A DNA stretch of 64,000 bases from Chloroflexota bacterium (GCA_902810745.1 CADDYW010000001.1:124001-188000); one strand, 5' to 3'; numbered from the stretch's first letter, positions 43,022-52,287 are shown. Numbers and translations are program-made. The notes: generated by a model from the sequence alone, not told the origin.

Positions 43022-43860
43022 GCTCGCGTCTTGACGTCCGTCTGGTCGAGTGTAAGTCGATTCTCACGAAGACGGGCGGCTTTCTCAAGAATTTCACTCA
43101 CACTCTCAATCCCTACGCTGGATGCAGCTTTGGCGCCGACGGCTGCGGGATCTACTGCTACGTTGCCGAGTCCCCGATTGGCCGATTCGCCCGCCGCCCG
43201 TGGGGCGAATGGCTTGACGCGAAGATCAACGCCGCCGACTGTCTCGAGAAGGAGCTCACCCAGACCGAGGATCGCGGACGTCTGCGGATCTTCATGTCCT
43301 CGGCGACCGATCCGTACCAGCCAGTGGAATCGCGGCTGTGCATCACCCGTCAGGTTCTCTCGGTCCTGCACGCCCTTCCAGTCGGTCTGCTGGTCATCCA
43401 GACACGCTCACCCCTCGTGACGCGCGACTTCGATCTACTCGCCCAGATGCCTTTTGCCTGGCTGTCGATGACGGTGGAAACGGACGATGATCGCGTTCGC
43501 CGAGCTCTGACGCCGATCTGCCCGAGCATCGCGCGCCGGATCGACGCCATGCGCCGTGCCCGCGCGCGTGGTATCCGGGTACAGGCCGCGATCAGCCCGG
43601 TTCTTCCGCACGATCCGCTTCGATTCGCCGAGCTTCTGGCTGGCGCGGTCGACCGGGTTGTCGTCGATACCCTCGTCGCGGGTGACGGCGCGCACGGCTC
43701 GCGATCGGCCCGACGACCGCTCCCACGGCGGTACGCTGAGCTGGGATGGGGAGACTGGCGCGACGAGTCCCACGCGCGGAATCTGGTCAGCGTCCTCGAA
43801 GACCGCCTCGGTCCAGAGGTCGCCGTCAGCTGGTCGTGTGCTGGCTTCAACAGCCTGTGA
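43018..43860 (+). CDS. Radical SAM protein related to spore photoproduct lyase group
   Basis: 280 aa. The N-terminus LNPYAGCSFGADGCGIYCYV aligns with the NPYxGCxHxCxYC region of SPL-like radical SAM proteins, but the three Cys are spaced C-x6-C-x3-C instead of CxxxCxxC. Downstream SSATDPYQPVE, VIQTRSPLVTRD, SMTVETDDD (family S.T.E motif) and AISPVLP are kept, so the TIM-barrel core looks intact. Substrate unknown; SPL repairs thymine dimers in DNA. Coupled to the QRSLF protein and driven by the consensus promoter. Confidence 0.85.
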   Translation: MSSRLDVRLVECKSILTKTGGFLKNFTHTLNPYAGCSFGADGCGIYCYVAESPIGRFARRPWGEWLDAKINAADCLEKELTQTEDRGRLRIFMSSATDPYQPVESRLCITRQVLSVLHALPVGLLVIQTRSPLVTRDFDLLAQMPFAWLSMTVETDDDRVRRALTPICPSIARRIDAMRRARARGIRVQAAISPVLPHDPLRFAELLAGAVDRVVVDTLVAGDGAHGSRSARRPLPRRYAELGWGDWRDESHARNLVSVLEDRLGPEVAVSWSCAGFNSL

Positions 43861-43930
43861 CGAATTGTCGTTGGCCACCCGTCCGAAACGCCGTGCCCAC
43901 CAAGGGTCGCTTGTGAGGTCGCAGATCGTA

Positions 43931-45019
43931 TCAGAACACGATGAGCCCTCGCGCGACCTCGCCCGCGGCGAGCGCCCGGAAGGCCTCGTTGACCTCGGAG
44001 AGGTCGTAGCGACGGGTAATCAGCTCGTCGAGCTTCAGCTTGCCAGCGAGGTACAGGTCGACGAGTCGTGGAAAATCGACGAAAGTACGGGCGGAGCCAT
44101 AAGACGAGCCGCGCAGCACCCGCTGAGGACCGACCAGCCGGCCTGGATCAATGGAGATCCGCGAGCCTGTTGGAGGCAAGCCAATCACGACGCAGGTTCC
44201 ACCGGGTTCGGTCGACTCGAAAGCCTGCTCGGCGACGCGAGCGTCACCAACCGCGACGAACGCATAAGCCACACCCGCGCCCGTTAGCTTCCGAATCGCC
44301 TCGACGGCATCTTCACGCGATGCGTTGACAAGGTGAGTCGCGCCCAGGTTTCTGGCGTACTCGAGCTTGGCGTCGTTCACGTCGACCGCGATGACCGGAT
44401 ATGCGCCGACGATCTGTCCGCCCTGAATCGCGTTGAGTCCAATGCCGCCCGTACCGAAGACGGCCATGCTTGCGCCGGCCGGGACCTGCGCCACGTTCAG
44501 GACCGAGCACACGCCCGTTGTTACCGAGCAGCCAATCAGAGCCGCGCGGTCGAGGGGCATATCCTTCCGGATTGGGATGGCGCAGTTTTCCGGCACGACC
44601 GTCATCGAGCCAAAGGTTGCGACCGTTCCGTAGTGGTAGACCGGTTGACCGCGCAAGGTCATCCGGGTCGTCCCGTCGTACATGCAGCCAGCGGGGGGGC
44701 GTCGCTCACAGAGGACGGGCCGGCCACTTACACAGTAGCGACATCGGCCACAGGTCGGGGCCCAGGAAAGAATGACGTGGTCGCCGACTGCCAGGGTCTT
44801 CACACCGGGACCTACCTTCTCTACCACCCCGGCGCCCTCGTCGCCCAGGACCATCGGCACTTTCACGTTCGCCCAGGAACCATCGGCAGCGTGCAGGCAG
44901 CTATGGCATACCCCACTCGCCGCCATGCGAACGAGCACCTCGCCTTCGCGTGGATCGGCGATTTCGACATCCTCGACCCCCAGTGGCTTTTTCTGCTCGT
45001 ACAAGACCGCAGCACGCAT
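43931..45019 (-). CDS. Zinc-dependent alcohol dehydrogenase (MDR family)
   Basis: 362 aa NAD-dependent dehydrogenase. Catalytic zinc region GVCHSCLHAADG (Cys38), then VLGDEGAGVVEKVG, where the usual His of GHE is Asp60; the third ligand is in GCSVTTGVCSV. Structural zinc Cys set CGRCRYC and VLC. Rossmann motif VFGTGGIGLNAIQGG. Also D49 of CHSD is Cys here. Broad family; alcohol/aldehyde substrate unknown. ATG 45019 follows GGAGG. Convergent with the radical SAM gene. Confidence 0.92.
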   Translation of the reverse strand: MRAAVLYEQKKPLGVEDVEIADPREGEVLVRMAASGVCHSCLHAADGSWANVKVPMVLGDEGAGVVEKVGPGVKTLAVGDHVILSWAPTCGRCRYCVSGRPVLCERRPPAGCMYDGTTRMTLRGQPVYHYGTVATFGSMTVVPENCAIPIRKDMPLDRAALIGCSVTTGVCSVLNVAQVPAGASMAVFGTGGIGLNAIQGGQIVGAYPVIAVDVNDAKLEYARNLGATHLVNASREDAVEAIRKLTGAGVAYAFVAVGDARVAEQAFESTEPGGTCVVIGLPPTGSRISIDPGRLVGPQRVLRGSSYGSARTFVDFPRLVDLYLAGKLKLDELITRRYDLSEVNEAFRALAAGEVARGLIVF

Positions 45020-45206
45020 ATTTCCTCCAACTCCACGTTGGTGATCTCTTCTGATCCAGGGAGAGAGCGAGCCCGCCGACCCGCCCCGCACAGGATCATC
45101 TCCCGGTGCTCGAGCCCTCCACGCTCCACGAACCCCGGAGTACTATCCCGGTCTGGCACCAGGATGCCGGGCCAAGGGTCCGTGGTAGGCGTGATGGGCG
45201 TCGGCA

Positions 45207-45215
45207 AGTATAGCA
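45207..45215 (-). promoter_or_regulatory. Extended -10 promoter of the alcohol dehydrogenase gene
   Basis: Minus strand TGCTATACT; predicted start near 45200 and a leader of about 180 bases. The stretch 45020-45206 holds no gene. Confidence 0.5.
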
Positions 45216-45289
45216 TGGCTCGGCTGCGCACGACGCGACGGAAACTTCTTCGCGCCATCCACTCATAGCGGCGCAAAGTCGATTCTGGC

Positions 45290-45316
45290 TGGACACCCTC
45301 GCCGAAGCCGTATAAT
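45290..45316 (+). promoter_or_regulatory. Promoter of the S9 peptidase gene
   Basis: TGGACA (45290-45295), 15-base spacer, perfect TATAAT (45311-45316). Start near 45323; AGGAGG at 45326-45331 is the RBS. Confidence 0.55.
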
Positions 45317-45340
45317 ACGTGCCACAGGAGGTCAATCGTC

Positions 45341-47185
45341 ATGGCATCGGAGTTCTCCTCTCCCACTACCTACACGTTCGATCGATTTTTGAATGCTCGA
45401 CGCTGCTACGGTCCGAGCTTTTCCCCTGACAGCAGTCGTGTCGCCTTTATCTCGGACATCAGCGGCATCCCACAGGCCTGGGTCATCCCGGCGCGCGGAG
45501 GATGGCCCGATCAGGTGACTTTTACTGGCGACCGGGTTGGCCTCGTGGCCTTCTCACCTCGATCTTCGCGGATGATCGTCGGCACCGACGTCGGTGGAGA
45601 CGAGAATATCCAGCTCTGGCTCGTCGAGCGCGACGGGGCCACGCTGCGTCCGTTGACTGAGAACCTCTCAGCAATGCATCCCTTTGGCGGCTGGTCGCCG
45701 GATGGGCGCTTCATTGCCTACGCGTCCAACGAGCGCGATCGAGCCTGTCTCGACATTGTCGTGCAGGACGTCGAGACCGGCCAGGAACGGGTCGTTCTTC
45801 AGACCGACGGCATGTATCACGCGGAATGCTGGTCGCCCGACGGCAGCCGCCTCGTCGTCGGGCGGTACGATAGCTCGGCAAACAACGACCTGTTCGAGCT
45901 AGACATTGCGACGAGCGCCGCCCGCCACCTGACGCCACACGAGGACGCCGCGAGGTTTCTGCAGCCGACCTACCGTCACGACGGACGAGCACTGTTCGTC
46001 CTGACCGACCTGGGTCGAGACTACCTGGCGCTGAAGGAGCTCGATCTCGAAGCCGGACACTGGCGGACGGTGCTCGAAGAGGAGTGGGATATCGAAGCAT
46101 TCGCCGTCGCGCCCAATGCTCGGACGATCGCAACGGTGACCAATCTGGAAGGGTATTCCGACCTGCGCATCCTCGACCTCGGCACCGGTAGCCGTCGAAT
46201 GGTGGACCTGCCGCGCGGACAGATCGCGCGGTCCTTCGTTGGCAACTGGCGCGACGGTGTTGTCTGGTCGCCTGATAGCCGGAGAATCGCTTTCAGCCTT
46301 ACGACACCACGAATGACCCAGAACGTCTGGCTCGCGGACCCGTCCGATGGTAGCGCGTGGCCGCTCACGCACGCCACGATCGGGGCACTCCCCACCGACG
46401 CGCTGGTTGAGCCCGAGGTGATCCACTATCCGACCTTTGACGGTCGATCCATCCCCGCGTTCCTCTACCGCCCGCTGGGATCGACCTCTACCGGCGACGG
46501 TGCGGCCGTCGTCTACATCCACGGTGGGCCAGAGTCGCAGACGCGGCCAGCGTTCGACGCGACGATTCAGTATCTTGTTCATCGTGGTTATGTCGTGCTG
46601 GCGCCGAACGTTCGTGGTTCGACAGGCTACGGCAATGCTTTCTCCCACCTCGACGACGTCGAACGGCGAATGGACGCGGTCGCGGACGCGAAGGCAGCAG
46701 CCGAATGGCTGGTCTACCGGGGGTATGCGCGTCGCGACAAGATCGCGGCGATGGGCGGCAGCTACGGAGGATTCATGGTCCTGGCGTCTCTCGCTACCTA
46801 CCCGGAAGTCTGGGCGGCCGGGGTCGACCTGTATGGCGTCGCAAACTTTGTGACCCTGCTCGAGCACACTCATCCGTTCCGGCGAAAGCACCGCTCGGCG
46901 GAATATGGCTCGCTCGAGCATCACCGCGACGTCCTCGAGCGGATCTCCCCGATCACCCATCTCCATCGCGTGACCGCCCCGCTGTTTGTCGTTCACGGCG
47001 AAAACGACATCCGCGTGCCGATCGAGGAGACCGAGCAGGTCGTCGCGTCGCTTCGGACGAGAGGCATCACCGTGGATTTCATCCGGCTTTCCAACGAGGG
47101 TCACGGGATTGTGCGGCTGGAAAACAAGCTCCAGGTGTACCCCGCGATCGCCGCATTCCTCGACCGGTACGTCAAATCAAGATAG
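45341..47185 (+). CDS. S9 family (prolyl oligopeptidase-like) serine peptidase
   Basis: 614 aa. N-terminal beta-propeller of WD/TolB-like blades (SFSPDSSRVAFIS, WSPDGRFIAYASNERD, WSPDGSRLVVGRYD), then an alpha/beta hydrolase domain from about 370: HGGPESQTRPAF, nucleophile GGSYGGFMV, acid in VHGENDIRVP, His in NEGHGI. Oligopeptidase or acylaminoacyl-peptidase; some relatives hydrolyse esters. No signal peptide, so cytoplasmic. Ten bases before the TIM-barrel gene, so probably one operon. Confidence 0.93.
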   Translation: MASEFSSPTTYTFDRFLNARRCYGPSFSPDSSRVAFISDISGIPQAWVIPARGGWPDQVTFTGDRVGLVAFSPRSSRMIVGTDVGGDENIQLWLVERDGATLRPLTENLSAMHPFGGWSPDGRFIAYASNERDRACLDIVVQDVETGQERVVLQTDGMYHAECWSPDGSRLVVGRYDSSANNDLFELDIATSAARHLTPHEDAARFLQPTYRHDGRALFVLTDLGRDYLALKELDLEAGHWRTVLEEEWDIEAFAVAPNARTIATVTNLEGYSDLRILDLGTGSRRMVDLPRGQIARSFVGNWRDGVVWSPDSRRIAFSLTTPRMTQNVWLADPSDGSAWPLTHATIGALPTDALVEPEVIHYPTFDGRSIPAFLYRPLGSTSTGDGAAVVYIHGGPESQTRPAFDATIQYLVHRGYVVLAPNVRGSTGYGNAFSHLDDVERRMDAVADAKAAAEWLVYRGYARRDKIAAMGGSYGGFMVLASLATYPEVWAAGVDLYGVANFVTLLEHTHPFRRKHRSAEYGSLEHHRDVLERISPITHLHRVTAPLFVVHGENDIRVPIEETEQVVASLRTRGITVDFIRLSNEGHGIVRLENKLQVYPAIAAFLDRYVKSR

Positions 47186-47194
47186 GAGGAGCTG

Positions 47195-48052
47195 ATGAGG
47201 TCTGGGGTCGTCGGCCTGATGCCCGCCCATCCACGGGATATCACTCCCGAGACCGCGGCTCGATTGCGCGCCCACGGATTCACCGGCGTCACCGTTCTCG
47301 TGCCTGATCCACTCGAGGCCAGGCGCGACGAGTACGAGCGCGCTGGTACGATCCTGCGCGACGGGGGAGTCGCGGTCGCCCAGGCGAACGCGCGCTATGA
47401 GATCCTTGTTCACCCGGACGAGGGGAGAAGGGCTCTTGGCATCCGCGGTCTCCAGGCCGCCTGTCAATGCGCAGCATGGCTAGGAGCCGGGACGATCTAC
47501 GTGCGCCCCGGCAGCCTCAATCCCGCTGGCCCTTGGACGCCGCATCCCGAGAACACGAGCCTGAAGACTCTCGTGCGCCTGGTCGACTCGCTCAGACAGG
47601 TAGCCTCGGCATCCGAGGCGGTTGGGATTCCGCTCGCGATCGAGGGAGGCGCAGTCAGTCCACTTAACACCCCGGAGCGTGTTCGTGACCTCATCGAAGC
47701 GGTTGGCTCACCTGCGCTTCGATTCAACGCAGATCCGGTGAACTTCGTTCATTCGCTCGACGATCTGTACAACACGACGTCGCTCATTCATCGGCTGTTC
47801 GATCTCTGCGGTCCCTACACCGTGAGTGCCCACGCCAAGGATCTCACGGTCGAAGACGCGCTCCTCCCGCGAATGCGCGAGTGCCTCCTGGGCGAAGGCT
47901 ACTGCGATCAGGTGACCTTCTTGCAGCGCTTCGAAGCGTCCTGCCCGAGTGGATTCGTGCTGATCGAGCACCTTCCCGACGACCAGATTCCCGCCGCCAA
48001 GCGAAATCTCGATTCGGCGGTCCAGCGCGCCGGGCTGCGCTGGGTCGAGTAG
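47195..48052 (+). CDS. Sugar phosphate isomerase/epimerase-like TIM-barrel protein (AP endonuclease 2 fold)
   Basis: 285 aa. Metal-site stretches of the xylose-isomerase-like TIM-barrel family: IPLAIEGGAV, LRFNADPVNFVHSL, YTVSAHAKDLTVED, LLGEGYCDQVTF and GFVLIEHLPDD. Substrate unknown; relatives isomerise keto-sugars or hydroxypyruvate. RBS AGGAGG 5 bases before ATG. Follows the S9 peptidase. Confidence 0.85.
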   Translation: MRSGVVGLMPAHPRDITPETAARLRAHGFTGVTVLVPDPLEARRDEYERAGTILRDGGVAVAQANARYEILVHPDEGRRALGIRGLQAACQCAAWLGAGTIYVRPGSLNPAGPWTPHPENTSLKTLVRLVDSLRQVASASEAVGIPLAIEGGAVSPLNTPERVRDLIEAVGSPALRFNADPVNFVHSLDDLYNTTSLIHRLFDLCGPYTVSAHAKDLTVEDALLPRMRECLLGEGYCDQVTFLQRFEASCPSGFVLIEHLPDDQIPAAKRNLDSAVQRAGLRWVE

Positions 48053-48055
48053 GAA

Positions 48056-49129
48056 CTATCGGGCACCTTCCGGCCTCCGCCAGATTCCGCGTTCCACCAT
48101 GAGATCGATCTGCCTGTCGATGACCTGCTTCCGATACTCGGCGTGGGTGAGTGGGGCCCGATCGGCGTAAAGATTCCTGGGGTAGATCGGCTTCTCGTAG
48201 ATGAGCTGGTAGATCTCGGTCCGCAGGTCCTTCATCCAGTTATCCCATTGCACGCTCGTGCGGAACTCGCGCAGAGCGTCGATGTCGATGGTTCCAGCAA
48301 CGTAGGATGACCCCGCGCCGTAGAGGTGCTGACCGACGACTCGCCCCCGATAGTCGACGATCATCGATCGGCCGCCGAACGTGTCGATCGGCACATCCGC
48401 GTTAGAATCGAGGTAATATGTGCCCATGTTCGGCGCAACGATGTAGAAGTTATTGTCAAGGGCTCGGGCGCGGTTCTGAATCTCGAAGAACTCGTTTCCC
48501 GTGTGTGGGTGCGGATACGCGGCGCGGTAGACCACCTCTGCGCCATTCATGGCGAGACCCCGTGCGTTCTCCGGATACGAGCCCTCGTTCGCCATGAGTA
48601 CGCCGAGGCGACCAATCTCGGTATCGGCGACCGGATAGAACGCATCCAGCGAGCGGCCATAGAGCTCGATCCACCGGTCCCAGACGTCGTGCGGCGTGAC
48701 CGAGTGCTCGACCGGGTACAGTGTTGCGAGCTTGTAGTGCTTCAGGATCAGCTCGCCTTTCGGATCAATCGCAAATCCGACATTGAAGAACCGATCCGGA
48801 AACGCCTCGTGACGCGCCTTCGCCTGCGCCATGATGTAGACATTCCAGTGCTTGGCAAGGTCGCCAAGAAACCGCGTCTCCGGGCCCGGCAGATCGATCG
48901 CCGTCTCGCGGGCATAGGTAACGTGATCGAGATCAAACACCTCGTCGGTGAATCCCTGGAGTGCTCCCTCGGGGATCACGACCAGGCGCACCGGCAGGTC
49001 GAGGCTTGAAAGCCACGACGCCGCGGCCATGAGGTGACTGAGGTGATCGAGGTTCCGTTGAATCTCGGAGCGCTTGCGAACTCCCCACACCGTGGGGATC
49101 AGACCAACAGCGGTATACGCACCAGGCAT
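48056..49129 (-). CDS. Nitrilase-superfamily protein without catalytic cysteine
   Basis: 357 aa carbon-nitrogen hydrolase fold. Catalytic Glu region VVIPEGALQGF and Lys region LKHYKLATLYP are present. At the nucleophile elbow, where other members have ICxE/ICxD then FPE, the sequence is LMANEGSYPENARGLAMNGA. The whole protein contains no Cys. So amide or nitrile hydrolysis by the normal thioimidate route is not possible; binding, scaffold or altered chemistry remain. GAGGAG 6 bases before ATG. Downstream of the Ldh-family gene on the same strand. Confidence 0.85.
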   Translation of the reverse strand: MPGAYTAVGLIPTVWGVRKRSEIQRNLDHLSHLMAAASWLSSLDLPVRLVVIPEGALQGFTDEVFDLDHVTYARETAIDLPGPETRFLGDLAKHWNVYIMAQAKARHEAFPDRFFNVGFAIDPKGELILKHYKLATLYPVEHSVTPHDVWDRWIELYGRSLDAFYPVADTEIGRLGVLMANEGSYPENARGLAMNGAEVVYRAAYPHPHTGNEFFEIQNRARALDNNFYIVAPNMGTYYLDSNADVPIDTFGGRSMIVDYRGRVVGQHLYGAGSSYVAGTIDIDALREFRTSVQWDNWMKDLRTEIYQLIYEKPIYPRNLYADRAPLTHAEYRKQVIDRQIDLMVERGIWRRPEGAR

Positions 49130-49287
49130 TTCCGTCTCCTCGATAAGCAGAATGCAGGTCGTCCGATCAGTACGAGAGCCGATAACACCGTGCCCGTGAG
49201 TCCGCGGCGCGCTTCAGGCGCGGCCAGCCTGCTCGAGCTCACCGATCTGACAAAGTGAGCATTGGGCTTCGGACCATCCAATCGCTG

Positions 49288-50367
49288 CTAACAGAGTGGC
49301 TCGGGAAGAGGCACGCCAAGCTCGGTCGCCAGGCCGCGCAGCGAATCCACGACGACGGGGTGTAGCGGAATGCCGTTCTGCAGGCGGTCGCTTTCAGCAT
49401 CAAGCTCCTTTTCGCCGTGAACGTACACGCGCTCGTATCCCGGCGCGGGGTCAGCTCTTTTCAGCGTACGAATCATCTCGTCCATCATCGCTCGGAAGGA
49501 CGACAGAGGACGAAATGCCTCGATCTGCAGTGCCAGGAAAAAGTGGCCAGCGGTCCAGCCGATTTGATCCAGGATGCTGCTGAAGCCGGCCCCGGACAGG
49601 ACACCGCAGAGGATATCGACCACCACGGCCAAACCGTACCCCTTGTGGCTCGAAAGATCCGGCTGGCTGCCGAGTGGGAGGAGCGCGCCGCCGGTCCAGA
49701 GAGCCGATGGATCCGTCGTCGACACGCCGTTCGCGTCGACCAGCCAGCCAACGGGAATCGGTTTCTCGGTGCGCTGGGCAATCTCGACCTTGCCGGCTGC
49801 GACCACGCTCGTCGCCATGTCGAGGATAAACGGCCTTTCGTCGCCCGCCGGCACCGCCACGCTGATCGGGTTGGTGCCGAGCAGCGCGTGCTTCCCATAC
49901 GTCGGCACGGTCTGCGGCGCGGCGTTGGTCATCGCCACGCCAATCATGTTGTGTTGCAGGGCAAGCATCGAATAATGGCAGCAGATCCCAAAGTGGTGGC
50001 TGTTGGTGACAGTCACGATCCCGACACCGGACTCCGCGGCCTTCGCGATCGCCAGCTCCATCGCGCGCGTGGAGACGACCCCACCTAGTCCCGCATCGCC
50101 ATCTAGCAACGCCGTCGATGCCGTCTCCTTGATGATCCGAGGACGCGCGGCCGGTCGAATGATCCCTCTCCGCAAGCCGGGGACGTAGCCGGGATGACCG
50201 GCCAGGCGCGCGACGCCGTGCGAGTCGATCCCGAGCAGATCGGCGTGGATGAGCACCCCGGCCGCCGTATCGGCATCATCGGCTGGCACACCGAAACGGA
50301 TGAAGACATCACGGGTGAAGGCTCTCAGAGCTTGGTGGTCGAAGCGGATCGGCGCTGCGCTCGGCAT
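49288..50367 (-). CDS. Ldh-family (malate/L-lactate/ureidoglycolate) dehydrogenase
   Basis: 359 aa NAD(P)-dependent dehydrogenase of the non-Rossmann YlbC/AllD group. Motifs: DLLGIDSHGVARL, NSHHFGICCHYSMLAL, GTNPISVAVPAG, LDMATSVVAAGKVEIAQR, and SHKGYGLAVVVDILCGVLSGA. Substrate could be ureidoglycolate, malate, sulfolactate or similar; it cannot be told apart here. The nitrilase-like gene follows on the same strand after 158 bases, in which no gene is seen. Confidence 0.9.
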   Translation of the reverse strand: MPSAAPIRFDHQALRAFTRDVFIRFGVPADDADTAAGVLIHADLLGIDSHGVARLAGHPGYVPGLRRGIIRPAARPRIIKETASTALLDGDAGLGGVVSTRAMELAIAKAAESGVGIVTVTNSHHFGICCHYSMLALQHNMIGVAMTNAAPQTVPTYGKHALLGTNPISVAVPAGDERPFILDMATSVVAAGKVEIAQRTEKPIPVGWLVDANGVSTTDPSALWTGGALLPLGSQPDLSSHKGYGLAVVVDILCGVLSGAGFSSILDQIGWTAGHFFLALQIEAFRPLSSFRAMMDEMIRTLKRADPAPGYERVYVHGEKELDAESDRLQNGIPLHPVVVDSLRGLATELGVPLPEPLC

Positions 50368-50448
50368 GGCATTTCCCTTGTCTGAACGATTCGGTCGAGC
50401 CGGACTGTGCAGTAGTCTACGTGAAACCTCAGATCAGCGCAACGCGCG

Positions 50449-50478
50449 TTGACGCGGACGCGGCCGGACCAGTAGAAT
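50449..50478 (+). promoter_or_regulatory. Promoter of guaA with nearly leaderless start
   Basis: TTGACG (50449-50454), 18-base spacer, TAGAAT (50473-50478). Predicted start near 50485, only about 3 bases before ATG 50488; no Shine-Dalgarno precedes it. Confidence 0.5.
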
Positions 50479-50487
50479 GTTCACACA

Positions 50488-52056
50488 ATGAACCTTTTCC
50501 GGCGCCAGGACGGTCAGGAATCGATCGTCATCCTCGACTTCGGTTCGCAGTTTACCCAGCTTATCGCTCGACGCATCCGTGAGCTAGGCGTCTACAGCGA
50601 GATTGTCCCGTATGACGCGTCCTGGTCAGACGTCGAACCGCTCAAGCCGCGCGGCCTGATCCTCTCGGGCGGACCAGCGAGCGTCTACGATGCGGGCGCA
50701 CCGGCTCTCCCCGATTACGTCGTGGACAGTGGCCTGCCAGTCCTTGGCATCTGCTACGGCATGCATCTGCTCGGGCTCACGCTTGGCGGCAAGGTCCAGG
50801 CGACCCATGTTCGCGAATACGGGCCACAAGTCGTCCGGCGCCAGTCCTCGGACCGTGACGACGCGCTGCTACGCGGACTCCCGTCGAGCTTCGACGTGTG
50901 GATGTCGCACGGCGACATCGTGGTCGAGCCGCCGCCGGGGTTTACTGTTCTGGGGCGCAGCGATACCGGTCAGATCGCGGTCATGGCGTCCGAGCGGTTC
51001 CTGGCGGTCCAGTTCCATCCGGAGGTTAAGCACACGCCGCTCGGCGTTCGTATTCTCGAGAATTTCGTTCGGCACATCTGTGGCTGCTCCGCCACCTGGG
51101 TGCCGACGTCGCTCATCCCCACGGCAATCGAACGCATCCGGGAGACGGTCGGCGATGGACACGCGGTTTGCGCACTCAGCGGGGGCGTGGACTCGGCCGT
51201 CGCCGCTACGCTTGTCCATCGAGCGATCGGCGACCGCCTGACGTCGGTATTCGTCGACAACGGCCTTCTCCGCAAGCGCGAAGCAGAGGACGTGATCGAC
51301 GTGTTCCGCGATCGGCTCCAGATGAACGTCGTGCACGTCGACGCGAGCGCCCGCTTCCTGTCGCGGCTAGCCGGGGTTGAAGATCCGGAGGAGAAGCGAC
51401 GTCGAATCGGCCACGAGTTCATCGCGGTTTTCGAGGAAGAAGCCGCGCGCCTCGGCCAGGTGGACTTTCTCGTCCAGGGTACGCTGTACCCCGACGTGAT
51501 CGAGAGCGCAACGCCGGCCGCGAGCAAGACAGCAGCCCGGATCAAGACCCACCACAACGTCGGCGGCTTACCGTCGAATCTTCGTTTCACCCTGGTCGAA
51601 CCGCTTCGCTACCTCTTCAAAGACGAGGTTCGGCAGATCGGACTCGAGCTGGGACTACCGGAGAGCGTCGTGTTCCGACACCCGTTCCCGGGCCCCGGAC
51701 TGGCAGTGCGCGTGATCGGAGAAGTCACGCGTGAAAAGCTAGACCGGCTACGCGAGGCAGATGCGATCGTTCGCGAAGAGATCGAGCGAGCAGGTCTGTC
51801 GCGGTCGATCTGGCAGGTCCTCGCCGTGCTCACGCCATTGAAGAGCGTGGGCGTCATGGGCGACGGTCGAACCTATCAGAATATGGTCGCGGTCCGCGCG
51901 GTCACCAGTGACGATGCGATGACCGCGGACTGGGCGCGCATTCCCCACGATGTGCTTGCGCGAATCAGCTCGCGTATCGTCAACGAGGTCGCGGGCGTCA
52001 ACCGCGTCGTCTACGACATCACGAGCAAGCCACCCGCAACGATCGAGTGGGAATAA
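50488..52056 (+). CDS. guaA: GMP synthase (glutamine-hydrolysing)
   Basis: Aminates XMP to GMP (522 aa, full length). Class I amidotransferase domain: [18 protein letters not shown], nucleophile in [11 protein letters not shown], His/Glu in [11 protein letters not shown] pyrophosphatase domain with P-loop [14 protein letters not shown]. Dimerisation domain ends with the conserved KPPATIEWE. Its own promoter stands directly before the ATG. No riboswitch-like leader is possible with so short a 5' region. Confidence 0.98.
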   Translation: MNLFRRQDGQESIVILDFGSQFTQLIARRIRELGVYSEIVPYDASWSDVEPLKPRGLILSGGPASVYDAGAPALPDYVVDSGLPVLGICYGMHLLGLTLGGKVQATHVREYGPQVVRRQSSDRDDALLRGLPSSFDVWMSHGDIVVEPPPGFTVLGRSDTGQIAVMASERFLAVQFHPEVKHTPLGVRILENFVRHICGCSATWVPTSLIPTAIERIRETVGDGHAVCALSGGVDSAVAATLVHRAIGDRLTSVFVDNGLLRKREAEDVIDVFRDRLQMNVVHVDASARFLSRLAGVEDPEEKRRRIGHEFIAVFEEEAARLGQVDFLVQGTLYPDVIESATPAASKTAARIKTHHNVGGLPSNLRFTLVEPLRYLFKDEVRQIGLELGLPESVVFRHPFPGPGLAVRVIGEVTREKLDRLREADAIVREEIERAGLSRSIWQVLAVLTPLKSVGVMGDGRTYQNMVAVRAVTSDDAMTADWARIPHDVLARISSRIVNEVAGVNRVVYDITSKPPATIEWE

Positions 52057-52131
52057 CGCCGCGATCTGCCCCTTGATCCCACCGACCCGATACACTACCC
52101 GACTCTCGGTCGGTACCGCGATGGATCGCAC

Positions 52132-52287
52132 GTGATCTGCCGCGGTTGGCGCGACGCACTCCCGTCATCACCGGTTAAGGTTGCAGTCATCGGCTTCTCC
52201 AGCTGGCTGCAGCTACTCTACTTCGTTATCGTCGTCCTGATGATTGTCCTGGCACTGCGGCTGCCAGCCGGGGAGCAGGCGACCTGA
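52132..52287 (+). CDS. Possible 51-residue single-pass membrane protein
   Basis: GTG start at 52132; the product has an Arg-rich N-terminus and one strong transmembrane helix (LQLLYFVIVVLMIVLALRLP, residues 26-45), ending GEQAT. No RBS is evident. The strongly hydrophobic, well-bounded helix argues for a real small protein, but homology is not recognised. It lies between guaA and the tRNA/terminator region. Confidence 0.35.
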   Translation: MICRGWRDALPSSPVKVAVIGFSSWLQLLYFVIVVLMIVLALRLPAGEQAT

